Shown here piece after piece: positions 7,832 to 16,192 of a stretch of DNA of 64,000 nt (position 1 is the first letter of the stretch; each line of letters begins with the position of its first letter). Source of the stretch: UBA5536 sp964592595 (GTDB lineage: Bacteria > Bacteroidota > Bacteroidia > Bacteroidales > F082); NCBI GenBank assembly GCA_964592595.1, contig CAZQFH010000016.1:11396-75395 (forward strand), written 5' to 3'. The notes beneath the pieces are model-generated. The model was given only the letters and a program-made list of their open reading frames with translations, did not search any database and was not told the DNA's origin. Position numbers and translations under genes: made by a program.

Positions 7832-9568
7832 TTAATTGATATTCAAGGATGCCTTAAAAGCTTCAATCTTTTGATCAAGTTGCTGGTCGGTTTGATCGTA
7901 ATGGTCAACTGAATCTAAAGGTGCTTTTGCGCCAAAATAGAATTTAATTTTAGGTTCTGTTCCCGAGGGTCTCACGCTTATTTTGGATCCGCCGGAGGTT
8001 ATAAACTGCAGTACATCCGATTTTGGCAGCTCGATTTTGGTGACAGCTCCTGTTTCCAGGTTGCGTGTTTCACTTTGTTGATAATCCCTGATTTCAATTA
8101 ATTTTTCATCACCAATTGTGGCAGGCGGGTTATTCCTGAATCCATCCATCATCGCTTTAATGGCTTCTGCTCCTTCTTTACCTTTTTTGGTTACTGAGAG
8201 CAGTTTCTCTTTGTAGAAACCGAATTCCACATAAAGCTCTTTAAGCATTTGCAACATGGATTTACCCTGATCGGCAGCCCAGGCTGCAGTTTCGGCAAGC
8301 ATCGCACAAGAGCTAACAGCATCTTTGTCGCGAACAAAATCGCCAACCAAGTAGCCATAGCTTTCTTCACCTCCGCCAATAAACTGTTTTTTGCCTTCGA
8401 GCGATTTAATAACATCAGCAATGTACTTAAAACCAGTGAGTACATCAAAACGTGCTACGCTAAACTTATCAGCAACATCAAAAAGCAGTTCGGAAGTAAC
8501 AATTGTTTTTACAATAAACTCATTACCAGTAAGTTTTCCATTTTGTTGCCATTTGTTCAGTAAATAATAAATCAAAAGGCTGGCGGCTTGGTTACCATTT
8601 AAAAGTATAAATTCATTATTTTCGTTGCGCACTGCAAGTCCAACGCGGTCGCCATCAGGATCGGTCGCCATAACCAATTCAGCCTCAACTTCTTTAGCTT
8701 TTGCGATAGCCATTTCCAGTGCTGCAGGTTCTTCGGGGTTGGGTGAATGAACAGTTGGGAAATTGCCGTTGACTTCATCTTGCTCTGGGACATTATAAAC
8801 TGCCGTGAAACCAATAGCTTTAAGTGCTTCCGGAACGAGTTTGACGCCAGTACCATGGATAGGCGTGTAAACAATTTTCATGTTTTTTTGTCGCTGAATC
8901 ACATCAGGCGAAAGGCTTAGAGCAGCAATTTTTGCGATGTATTTTCTATCAAAATCATCTTCAAGGTAAGTGATGAGCGATTCATTGGCTTCGAATTTTA
9001 CTTCGTTCAAGCTCTTAATTTTTTCAACCTCAGCTATCACATTTTTATCATGCGGAGCAATCAGCTGTCCGCCATCTTCCCAATAAGCTTTGTAACCATT
9101 GTACTCTTTTGGATTGTGCGAAGCTGTGATCACGACACCACTTTGACATTTCAATTCGCGAATCGCGAAGGAAAGCTCTGGTGTGGGCCGAAGACTTTTG
9201 AAAAGGTAAACCTGTATGCCGTTAGCTGACATTACTTCGGCCGTAATGCGCGTAAAATAGTCGCTATTGTTGCGGCAGTCATGCGCCACTGCCATGGAAA
9301 GTTTTTGGCCGGGAAACATTTTCTTCATGTAATTGGCCAGACCTTGCGTGGCTTTAGCAACGGTATATTTGTTCATACGATTCGTTCCGGCACCCATTAT
9401 GCCCCTCAATCCGCCTGTGCCAAACTCAAGTTTTCTGTAAAAACTCTCCATCAACTCTTTTGGATCGTTATCAATCATATGCTGAACAGCTTTGATAGTT
9501 TCTTCATCGTAGGGTGGTTGGAGCCATTCATTGGCTTGTGCCATTACATGAGGATCAATGGTATTCAT
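7832..9568 (-). CDS. Phospho-sugar mutase (phosphoglucomutase/phosphomannomutase)
   Basis: A 578-residue alpha-D-phosphohexomutase that interconverts hexose 6- and 1-phosphates. The catalytic phosphoserine is S150 in TASHNP. The Mg-binding loop is DPDGDR (303-308), the sugar-specificity loop is GGGEESYG, and the phosphate-binding loop RPSGTEPK is near the C-terminus. Length and motifs fit the PgcA/PGM2-like group. At the end of an operon with ugd and UDP-xylose synthase it likely supplies glucose 1-phosphate for nucleotide sugars. Substrate preference (Glc, Man or GlcN) cannot be set from sequence alone. It overlaps the GxxExxY gene by ATGA. Confidence 0.93.
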   Translation of the reverse strand: MNTIDPHVMAQANEWLQPPYDEETIKAVQHMIDNDPKELMESFYRKLEFGTGGLRGIMGAGTNRMNKYTVAKATQGLANYMKKMFPGQKLSMAVAHDCRNNSDYFTRITAEVMSANGIQVYLFKSLRPTPELSFAIRELKCQSGVVITASHNPKEYNGYKAYWEDGGQLIAPHDKNVIAEVEKIKSLNEVKFEANESLITYLEDDFDRKYIAKIAALSLSPDVIQRQKNMKIVYTPIHGTGVKLVPEALKAIGFTAVYNVPEQDEVNGNFPTVHSPNPEEPAALEMAIAKAKEVEAELVMATDPDGDRVGLAVRNENNEFILLNGNQAASLLIYYLLNKWQQNGKLTGNEFIVKTIVTSELLFDVADKFSVARFDVLTGFKYIADVIKSLEGKKQFIGGGEESYGYLVGDFVRDKDAVSSCAMLAETAAWAADQGKSMLQMLKELYVEFGFYKEKLLSVTKKGKEGAEAIKAMMDGFRNNPPATIGDEKLIEIRDYQQSETRNLETGAVTKIELPKSDVLQFITSGGSKISVRPSGTEPKIKFYFGAKAPLDSVDHYDQTDQQLDQKIEAFKASLNIN

Positions 9569-9954
9569 ATTATTCGTTTTAAAGGATTTTGTATTTTTTT
9601 GAAGCCATCGACAAACTGTGTTTTGTTGATCTCGATGACAAGACCCATTGGGATTTCATTCATCCGAAGCAAACTTGACATTTCTTGTGAGGCATCTTCG
9701 TCTTTTTTAATCAGGTTTAATGGTAAAATATCTTCAATCAGAAAATCAGCGTTGAGGTTGTGATCGAGTTTCATACTTTTATAATTCACCGGAAAAGCAA
9801 CATTTAATCTAAATCTTAAACCTTTGATTCTGAGTTCATGTGCCAAACAGGATTTGAATATATTCACTGGGATACCGTTTCCACATTGTTCATGTACCTC
9901 ACGGGCTGATTCATACACTTGCATAACAAGGCGATTAATCCTGCTTTTGTCCAT
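9565..9954 (-). CDS. GxxExxY-family protein with degenerate motif
   Basis: A 129-residue member of the GxxExxY family, a PD-(D/E)XK-nuclease-like fold often found inside polysaccharide gene clusters. The frame matches throughout: an N-terminal helix (INRLVMQVYESAREVHEQCG), then the name motif, then the VNYKSMKLDHNLNADFLIED strand pair. The signature is altered, with G27-x-x-V30-x-x-F33 where the family has E and Y. The later acidic and lysine positions read LPLNLIK where ELK is usual. Catalysis is therefore unlikely. It overlaps rmlD by 20 bases upstream and the mutase by 4 bases downstream, so it is translated as part of the nucleotide-sugar operon. Its role is unknown. Confidence 0.75.
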   Translation of the reverse strand: MDKSRINRLVMQVYESAREVHEQCGNGIPVNIFKSCLAHELRIKGLRFRLNVAFPVNYKSMKLDHNLNADFLIEDILPLNLIKKDEDASQEMSSLLRMNEIPMGLVIEINKTQFVDGFKKIQNPLKRII

Positions 9955-10807
9955 TCATTTCCTCCAGACATTTCTTCAAACTGTCGCGCCAGTAAGGAAT
10001 CACAATATTAAAAGTTGATTTTAGCTTATATTTATTCAATACACTATAAAAAGGTCTTACAGTTTTTACGGGATATTCCTTTGATTCAATGGGATTAACC
10101 TTGCAATCGAGCCTTACTAATTCCATTATTGCCTGTGCAAAATCGTACCAGCTGATAGCTCCCTCATTGCTGTAATGATAAATCTGATTAATGCTTTTTG
10201 AATTTTGATTTTCGGCCATCAGCAATAGTGTTGATGCAAGATCAAATGCATAGGTTGGCGTTCCAATCTGATCAGCAACTACATTTATTTTATCTTTTTC
10301 GTTGCCGAGTCTTATCATGGTTTTAACAAAATTATTACCCGTTATGCTGTACAACCACGAAGTCCTGATAATCATATATTTGGCTCCGCTCAGCATGATA
10401 TTTCGTTCGCCATCGGCTTTGCCTTCAGCATAGGCCGAAGCCGGCGCAACAGGATGTTCTTCGGTGTAGGGCATATAGTGTTTGCCACTAAATACATAAT
10501 CTGTTGAAATATGCATGAGCAAAGCGTTTGCTGACTTACATGCATCGGCCAGGAAAGCTGGAGCTTGAGCATTAAGCAGTTGAGCTTTTTCCGGTTCATC
10601 TTCGGCTTTGTCAACTGCAGTGTAGGCAGCACAATTGATACAAACTTCAATATTTTCTGCGTTGATGTAATGCTTGAGCAGTGTAGGGTTTGTAATATCC
10701 AATTCGTTTACATCGGTAAAATACCATACATGCTTGCGGTCAGTTTGGGCAATTTTCTGAAATTCTTTTCCCAGTTGGCCGTTGCTTCCCGTAATTAAAA
10801 TATTCAT
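9935..10807 (-). CDS. rfbD: dTDP-4-dehydrorhamnose reductase (RmlD-like)
   Basis: A 290-residue extended short-chain dehydrogenase. The NAD(P) loop is GSNGQLG (7-13), with NCAAYTAVDKAE and the STDYVFSG strand typical of RmlD, and the catalytic Y-x-x-x-K is YAEGK. RmlD makes the last step to dTDP-L-rhamnose. The other rhamnose genes (rmlA, B, C) are not in the window, so it may work with copies elsewhere or reduce another 4-keto sugar nucleotide. It overlaps the UDP-xylose synthase gene by 4 bases and the GxxExxY gene by 20 bases, in a tightly coupled operon. Confidence 0.9.
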   Translation of the reverse strand: MNILITGSNGQLGKEFQKIAQTDRKHVWYFTDVNELDITNPTLLKHYINAENIEVCINCAAYTAVDKAEDEPEKAQLLNAQAPAFLADACKSANALLMHISTDYVFSGKHYMPYTEEHPVAPASAYAEGKADGERNIMLSGAKYMIIRTSWLYSITGNNFVKTMIRLGNEKDKINVVADQIGTPTYAFDLASTLLLMAENQNSKSINQIYHYSNEGAISWYDFAQAIMELVRLDCKVNPIESKEYPVKTVRPFYSVLNKYKLKSTFNIVIPYWRDSLKKCLEEMNGQKQD

Positions 10808-11739
10808 CCTACGATGGTTTTAAAGTAAGCGATAGTTTTGTCAAGTCCTTCATCCAATGCTATTTTAGGTTTCCAGTCGAGCACTTTTTTAGCCAGACTA
10901 ATATCAGGTCGTCTTTGCATCGGATCGTCGGCTGGCAATGGCATGTGAACGATTTTTGATTTGCTTCCTGTTTTTTGAATAATCATCTGAGCCAGCTCGA
11001 GCATGGTAAATTCACCCGGATTACCAATATTTACCGGACCAGTGAAATCATCCGGAGTTGCCATCAGGCGAATCATACCTTCGACCAAATCGTCAACATA
11101 CTGAAAACTACGAGTTTGCATTCCATCGCCATAAATGGTGATGTCTTTCCCCTGCAAAGCCTGAACGATGAAATTAGAAACAACGCGACCATCATTGGGA
11201 TGCATACGGGGTCCGTAGGTGTTAAAAATTCGAATGATTTTAATCCTTACATTGTTTTGTTGATGGTAATTTACGAAAAGCGTTTCAGCACATCGTTTTC
11301 CTTCATCATAGCATGCTCGAGGCCCGATTGGGTTAACATGACCCCAATAAGATTCCTTTTGAGGATGTTGCTCTGGATCGCCATAAACCTCTGAAGTGGA
11401 AGCCTGTAATACCTTTGCCTTGATACGTTTTGCCAGTCCCAGCATATTGATAGCACCCATTACAGAGGTTTTTACTGTTTTTATGGGATTGTATTGATAA
11501 TGTATTGGGGAAGCCGGACATGCCAGGTTGTAAATTTCATCTACTTCAACGAAAAAAGGAGTGGTTACATCATGTCGAACCATTTCAAAATAAGGATGAT
11601 CCATGAGATGAACAACATTGCTTTTTTGCCCGGTAAAGTAATTGTCAAGACAAATCACTTCATTGCCTTCGTTGAGTAAACGTTCGCACAGGTGTGAGCC
11701 TAAAAAGCCGGCACCGCCAGTAACAAGGATACTTTTCAT
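10804..11739 (-). CDS. UDP-glucuronate decarboxylase (UDP-xylose synthase)
   Basis: A 311-residue extended SDR. It has the NAD loop GGAGFLGSH near the N-terminus, the UXS-specific YNLACPASPIHYQYNP stretch, a TSEVYGDP segment, the catalytic pair in RACYDEGKRCAE and RIFNTYGPRMHPNDGRV. It decarboxylates UDP-glucuronate to UDP-xylose in the cytoplasm. Its partner ugd, which makes the substrate, is the preceding gene (66 bases upstream). The ATG at 11739 starts the conserved MKSILVTGG; the 12 residues upstream begin at a TTG and are not family-like. Products probably feed capsule or LPS sugars. Confidence 0.94.
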   Translation of the reverse strand: MKSILVTGGAGFLGSHLCERLLNEGNEVICLDNYFTGQKSNVVHLMDHPYFEMVRHDVTTPFFVEVDEIYNLACPASPIHYQYNPIKTVKTSVMGAINMLGLAKRIKAKVLQASTSEVYGDPEQHPQKESYWGHVNPIGPRACYDEGKRCAETLFVNYHQQNNVRIKIIRIFNTYGPRMHPNDGRVVSNFIVQALQGKDITIYGDGMQTRSFQYVDDLVEGMIRLMATPDDFTGPVNIGNPGEFTMLELAQMIIQKTGSKSKIVHMPLPADDPMQRRPDISLAKKVLDWKPKIALDEGLDKTIAYFKTIVG

Positions 11740-11805
11740 AGGTTGGTATTTTTTAATAAAACGGACATTTATCAATCGTGTTCCGTTTACAATGTAATTA
11801 CTTGA

Positions 11806-13131
11806 TTATTTGAAGGTTTTTATTCCGATTCCGAAATAATCAAAGCCTTCGGCTTGCATTTCCTTGGGATCGTAAATATTACGTCCATCGAAAATGGCAG
11901 CTTTTTTAAGGAGTTTTTTCATCACCCTAAAGTTAGGGAATTTAAACTCAGACCATTCTGTTACGATAATCAGTGCGTCAGAATCAATCAAAGCATCGTA
12001 CTGATCTTTGGCAAACTCAATTTTGTCATTGAAGATTCGTTCGCCTTCTTCCATAGCAACCGGATCATAAGCTTTTACTTCAGCACCGGCTTCGAGCAGT
12101 TTTGCAATGATAATGCGCGAAGGAGCTTCACGCATGTCATCGGTATTTGGTTTGAAGGAAAGTCCCCACACGGCAACTGTCTTGCCCTTTAGATCGTGGT
12201 TATAATAAGTTTTGAGTTTGTTGAACATGATAGATTTTTGATCATCGTTCACATCCTCAACAGCTTGCAACACGCGGAGATTGTAATTATATGTTTTTGC
12301 TGTTTTTATCAGCGCTTTCACATCTTTTGGGAAACATGATCCGCCATATCCTGTACCGGGGTAAATGAAATATTTGCCAATGCGGCGATCCGAGCCAATA
12401 CCTTTACGTACCATATTTACATCAGCACCAACTATTTCGCAAAGGTTAGCAACATCGTTCATAAAGCTGATCTTGGTTGCCAACATAGCATTAGCGGCAT
12501 ATTTGGTCATTTCTGCAGATACAATGTCCATAAAAATCACCGGATGACCGTTCATGGTGAAAGGTTTGTAAAGCTTTTTCATAAGCTCTTCGGCGCGTTC
12601 AGAATCTACTCCAACAACGATGCGATCAGGTTTCAGGAAATCGTCAACAGCTGCACCTTCTTTCAAAAACTCGGGATTTGAGGCTACATCAAAGGGAATA
12701 TTTACACCTCTTTTATCTAATTCTTCTTTAACAGCTTTTCTTACTTTTTCAGCAGTGCCGACGGGCACAGTGCTTTTGGTGACGATCAGTACATAATCTT
12801 CCATGTTTCGACCAACTTCGCGGGCTACATCGAGCACATATTTCAAATCAGCACTGCCATCTTCGTCAGGCGGGGTGCCTACAGCGCTAAAAATAACCTG
12901 ACAGCCCGGTAATGTAGAGGCCAAATCAGTAGTGAAAAACAATCTTTTTTTCTCAACATTGCGAGCTACCATTTCTTCGAGGCCGGGCTCAAAAATAGGG
13001 ATGATGCCGTTGTTGAGGTTGTCAACTTTTTTCTTGTCAATATCAACGCAATGCACGTCAATGCCAACTTCTGCAAAACATGTTCCGGTAACCAATCCTA
13101 CGTAACCGGTTCCGACGATGGAAATTTTCAT
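11806..13131 (-). CDS. ugd: UDP-glucose 6-dehydrogenase
   Basis: A 441-residue enzyme oxidising UDP-glucose to UDP-glucuronate with two NAD. The Rossmann loop GTGYVGL (7-13) is at the N-terminus, and the catalytic cysteine is C266 in GYGGSCFPKD. The C-terminal domain has GLSFKPNTDDMREAPS. Length is normal. It is the first gene of the five-gene nucleotide-sugar operon (ugd, UDP-xylose synthase, rmlD, GxxExxY, mutase). A TACTTTGC stretch some 40 bases upstream is close to, but not exactly, the promoter consensus. Confidence 0.97.
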   Translation of the reverse strand: MKISIVGTGYVGLVTGTCFAEVGIDVHCVDIDKKKVDNLNNGIIPIFEPGLEEMVARNVEKKRLFFTTDLASTLPGCQVIFSAVGTPPDEDGSADLKYVLDVAREVGRNMEDYVLIVTKSTVPVGTAEKVRKAVKEELDKRGVNIPFDVASNPEFLKEGAAVDDFLKPDRIVVGVDSERAEELMKKLYKPFTMNGHPVIFMDIVSAEMTKYAANAMLATKISFMNDVANLCEIVGADVNMVRKGIGSDRRIGKYFIYPGTGYGGSCFPKDVKALIKTAKTYNYNLRVLQAVEDVNDDQKSIMFNKLKTYYNHDLKGKTVAVWGLSFKPNTDDMREAPSRIIIAKLLEAGAEVKAYDPVAMEEGERIFNDKIEFAKDQYDALIDSDALIIVTEWSEFKFPNFRVMKKLLKKAAIFDGRNIYDPKEMQAEGFDYFGIGIKTFK

Positions 13132-13233
13132 GAGTTAAGTTGTTTGTTAGAGATTAAACTTTACAGCAAAGTAAGTGGAATTTAAGCTGCAAAGCAAGGA
13201 ATATATTGATAAATGAGGTGTTAAATTTACCAC

Positions 13234-14211
13234 TTAGCTAAAATTGTAGGTTATCCCAATTCCGAGCGATTCTTTAAATTGAAGTTTGGGGCCTTCTCCA
13301 ACCTGTGTTTTTTCGCCGTCAACTATTTCATAAACAGGTAGATTAACGTTGTGATCGTATTTTAATTGCATGAATAATACCGTTTGAATCCGTTTGTTTA
13401 TGGTAAAATTAACAGTTGTTTCCCAGTCCACGTCAATGTTCCATCTATTGCTGCGGTTGTCGTCAAGGTAGTTATTGTAAAGGTTTAATGTTGAGGACAG
13501 TTCGATATTATCACTTACTTCTTTTGCGAAATTTGCCAGCACATTAATCCCAAATTCACAAAAGAGATTCTTCCCCGGAACGAGCACCAGACCATTAGAA
13601 TCGAGAACTGCTGGAGTAACACCATAAGCTCCTTTGTCGGCTAATTCCTGATTTAAAACAAAAGTGAACTTACCGGAGGCAGGACTTAAGAAAAGTTCAA
13701 ATAGATCAGATTTCTTATACCTGTATCCAACTGAGGCATTTACCACGCCGGGAGCAAAAAAAGTTGAAATAAGTGTAGAGTCGTTAGGGTATTTGTATCC
13801 GTTTGCAAATTGCGATTTCAAGGAAAGAACCGAAGATACGGCCCAATTTTTATCAGAATTTATGGTGGCCGATGTTGCCAGGTCAATCCGGTCTTCCGTT
13901 TTTTCTATTCTGTTGCCGCCATAACCCACAATACCAAATGCCAGTTTCGAGATTGACTCAAATTGAAATCTGTTTTTGCTGTAAACAATCTTGGTGTTGG
14001 CATTTACTTTTCCTGATGCGGAGCTTTCGCCACCCGAAGCCCAGTTTGTTAACGACAGCTGATTAAACGTTAATCCTGTTCTGCCCGAAAACTTCCAATA
14101 ACGCAAAGAATCCTGTCTTACCGATGAAGCAGTATCATTTTGACTGAAAATCCATGTTGGCATTATGATGCTAAAGAGCACTACAAAAGAGAAAAATTTA
14201 TAAGAAGTCAT
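13234..14211 (-). CDS. DUF3078 outer-membrane protein
   Basis: A 325-residue protein. A signal peptide (FFSFVVLFSIIMPTWIFSQ) precedes a beta-strand-rich body with the DUF3078 hallmark LSLTNWASGGESS near residue 55. The C-terminus GIGITYNFS has the alternating pattern and terminal aromatic of outer-membrane barrels. It is probably a small beta-barrel of unknown cargo, found widely in Bacteroidota. It is monocistronic by spacing (102 bases from ugd) and divergent from the beta-helix lipoprotein across a 401-base gap. Confidence 0.82.
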   Translation of the reverse strand: MTSYKFFSFVVLFSIIMPTWIFSQNDTASSVRQDSLRYWKFSGRTGLTFNQLSLTNWASGGESSASGKVNANTKIVYSKNRFQFESISKLAFGIVGYGGNRIEKTEDRIDLATSATINSDKNWAVSSVLSLKSQFANGYKYPNDSTLISTFFAPGVVNASVGYRYKKSDLFELFLSPASGKFTFVLNQELADKGAYGVTPAVLDSNGLVLVPGKNLFCEFGINVLANFAKEVSDNIELSSTLNLYNNYLDDNRSNRWNIDVDWETTVNFTINKRIQTVLFMQLKYDHNVNLPVYEIVDGEKTQVGEGPKLQFKESLGIGITYNFS

Positions 14212-14612
14212 TACAAAAGTTACTTTCCTAACACAATAAGTTGATTCAAAAAATCAGCAAACAACTGATTTGCGTTGCAAAGTAAAACAAAAAGTGTCGG
14301 GTTTGCCAATTCAAAATCCTGCTAAACCAGCATATTCAGCCTGGACGTTACATTAAATTAACATGCTATGTGTCAATTTAAAGAAACGTCCTGAATCAAC
14401 TTTCATTGTGCTAAAGCAACCAATTTATCAGAGGTTTCAAAAGTTTTTACAAAGAAAAAAATTCAATTTAGCTGTTTAATTTGTCAATAGCAGTAAGGTT
14501 TACAGGTGCTTCTTAATATAACCTTAACATTTTTGTAAAACCTCCTTAATTAGCTGGAAAGGTTTAATAGGTCACTTTTGCATCAGAATTTTTCACATAA
14601 ACCTTTTATAAA
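14212..14612. other. Long divergent intergenic region with repeated elements
   Basis: These 401 bases lie between divergent genes, so both promoters must be here. The right half has two related direct repeats, AAGGTTTACAGGT (14495-14507) and AAGGTTTAATAGGT (14559-14572), with inverted versions in between (ACCTTAA at 14521 and AAAACCT at 14537). A CACTTTTG box (14573-14580, one mismatch to TAnnTTTG) directly follows the second repeat and could drive the lipoprotein. There is no open frame and no RNA gene that I can recognise. Confidence 0.45.
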
Positions 14613-16067
14613 ATGAAAAAACTTTTAATGTATGCTTTGGTTGCTTCAATGGCAATCTTTTCGGCTTGTAACAAAGACGTAAACAACACTGATGTAAAAC
14701 AGGCTCCTAAGGTTACAGCTCCTGCAGCTGCAGAAGCTTTAGCAGGTGCTGCTGTTGATGTTACTTTTAATTTTACAGCAGAAGCTGGTTTTGCTTCTTC
14801 AACTGTAACTGCAACCAATGGTACAGCAGTTATCAAAACAGATGGAACTGATAATGCCACTTCAGGATCTATCGTAGTTACTTACACTGCTGGAGCAACT
14901 GCTGGTGCTGGATCTGTTACCCTTAGCGTTGCAGATAAAAGCAACAAAACAGACGATGGTACCGCAGTTATCAACGTAGTAGCCGAGCAAAATGTTATTC
15001 GTGTCAACAGTAATATTACTGAAGATGCAACCTGGGAAACAGGAAAAATTTATATCCTTGAGACGCGTATTTCAGTTGAAGCTGGTGCTACTCTCACTAT
15101 CCAACCTGGCGTAGTTGTTAAAGGCGAAGCTGGTACTGGCCCAAATGCAACAGCTCTTCTAATTGCTCGTGGCGGTAAATTGATGGCAGAAGGAACTGCT
15201 GATGCTCCTATCATTTTTACAACTGTAGCTGACGAAATTATTCCGGGACAAATAGCCAGTCCTAACCTTGATCCAGATTTGAATGGATTGTGGGGAGGTG
15301 TGCTTATTTTGGGTAGTGCGCGTATCTCAGCATCGAATGAAGGTCAAGATGTTGTTGAAGTACAAATCGAAGGTGTTCCAACCTCTGATCCTAATGGTCT
15401 TTATGGTGGTAATAATGATGCCGATAATTCGGGCGTTATTAAATACATTTCGGTTCGCCATGGTGGTACTAACATCGGTTCTGGTAACGAAATCAATGGA
15501 TTAACACTTGGAGGTGTTGGTTCTGGTACTGTTATCGAGAATGTGGAAATCGTAGCTAACCAGGATGATGGTATCGAATGGTTCGGTGGAACCGTTAACG
15601 TTAAGAATGTAGTAATTTGGAACGTTGGAGATGATGGTTTGGATACAGACCAGGCTTGGTCAGGAACAGTAGAAAACTTTTATGTTGTAACTGTTGCCGG
15701 ACATAACTTTGAGCTCGATGGTCCAGAAGGTTCTTACCAGGCTGGTCACACAATCAAGAATGGCACTGTTGTTGCCAGCAATGATGATCGCGCTGCTGAA
15801 GACCTGATCAATGTTGACAACAATTCTATTGTAACTCTTGAGAATATTTTCATCACATCCATTCTCGAAGGAATGCAGATCAATAGGGTAACTGCTGCTG
15901 GTGTTGTGTTTAACAATATCATGCTTAATGTTCCTGCTGCTGACCTTGCCAGCCATGTAAATGGTGACGTTCCTGCAGGCGTTGTTGCTGGTGGTTCATC
16001 TCCGGCTAATGCATCAGTTTTAAGTTGGACTTGGGCTTCAAAAGCTGGAGGACTTGCTGGTCTTTAA
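14613..16067 (+). CDS. Beta-helix lipoprotein, partner of TonB receptor
   Basis: A 484-residue lipoprotein with lipobox FSAC (C19). Residues 30-125 are rich in Ala, Thr, Val and Ser and look Ig-like. From about 126 there is a repetitive right-handed beta-helix pattern (ILETRISVEAGATLTIQPG; later VIENVEIVANQDDGIEWFGG, VNVKNVVIWNVGDDGLDTD and others). Similar surface lipoproteins of Bacteroidota are encoded beside TonB-dependent receptors, and this one precedes one. The ligand is unknown. Aspartates and glycines in the helix turns could bind calcium. Codon use is strongly biased to GCT/GTT/GGT, which suggests high expression. A strong terminator follows the gene, so it may be made in excess of the receptor. 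There is no type IX sorting tail. Confidence 0.75.
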   Translation: MKKLLMYALVASMAIFSACNKDVNNTDVKQAPKVTAPAAAEALAGAAVDVTFNFTAEAGFASSTVTATNGTAVIKTDGTDNATSGSIVVTYTAGATAGAGSVTLSVADKSNKTDDGTAVINVVAEQNVIRVNSNITEDATWETGKIYILETRISVEAGATLTIQPGVVVKGEAGTGPNATALLIARGGKLMAEGTADAPIIFTTVADEIIPGQIASPNLDPDLNGLWGGVLILGSARISASNEGQDVVEVQIEGVPTSDPNGLYGGNNDADNSGVIKYISVRHGGTNIGSGNEINGLTLGGVGSGTVIENVEIVANQDDGIEWFGGTVNVKNVVIWNVGDDGLDTDQAWSGTVENFYVVTVAGHNFELDGPEGSYQAGHTIKNGTVVASNDDRAAEDLINVDNNSIVTLENIFITSILEGMQINRVTAAGVVFNNIMLNVPAADLASHVNGDVPAGVVAGGSSPANASVLSWTWASKAGGLAGL

Positions 16068-16123
16068 TACAATGAACTTAAGTTTTGACGGGATAATTAA
16101 AACCGTGAAATTGTAAAATAAAT

Positions 16124-16168
16124 GAACAGATCCATTGGAATTGCAATGGATCTGTTCTTTAGTTTTTA
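16124..16168 (+). terminator. Strong hairpin terminator between lipoprotein and receptor
   Basis: A perfect 14-base-pair stem (16124-16137 with 16144-16157) and a 6-base loop are followed by TTTAGTTTTTATTG. Only 25 bases separate its T-tract from the ATG of the downstream receptor. Receptor expression therefore needs read-through or a promoter overlapping the hairpin. Confidence 0.9.
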
Positions 16169-16192
16169 TTGTTTTATTAAGATTAAAATTAC

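Noticed and set aside
16124..16157. The 14-bp perfect inverted repeat as a mobile-element end
   Set aside because: It is followed by a T-tract directly after a coding region and has no transposase or target duplication nearby, so a terminator fits better.
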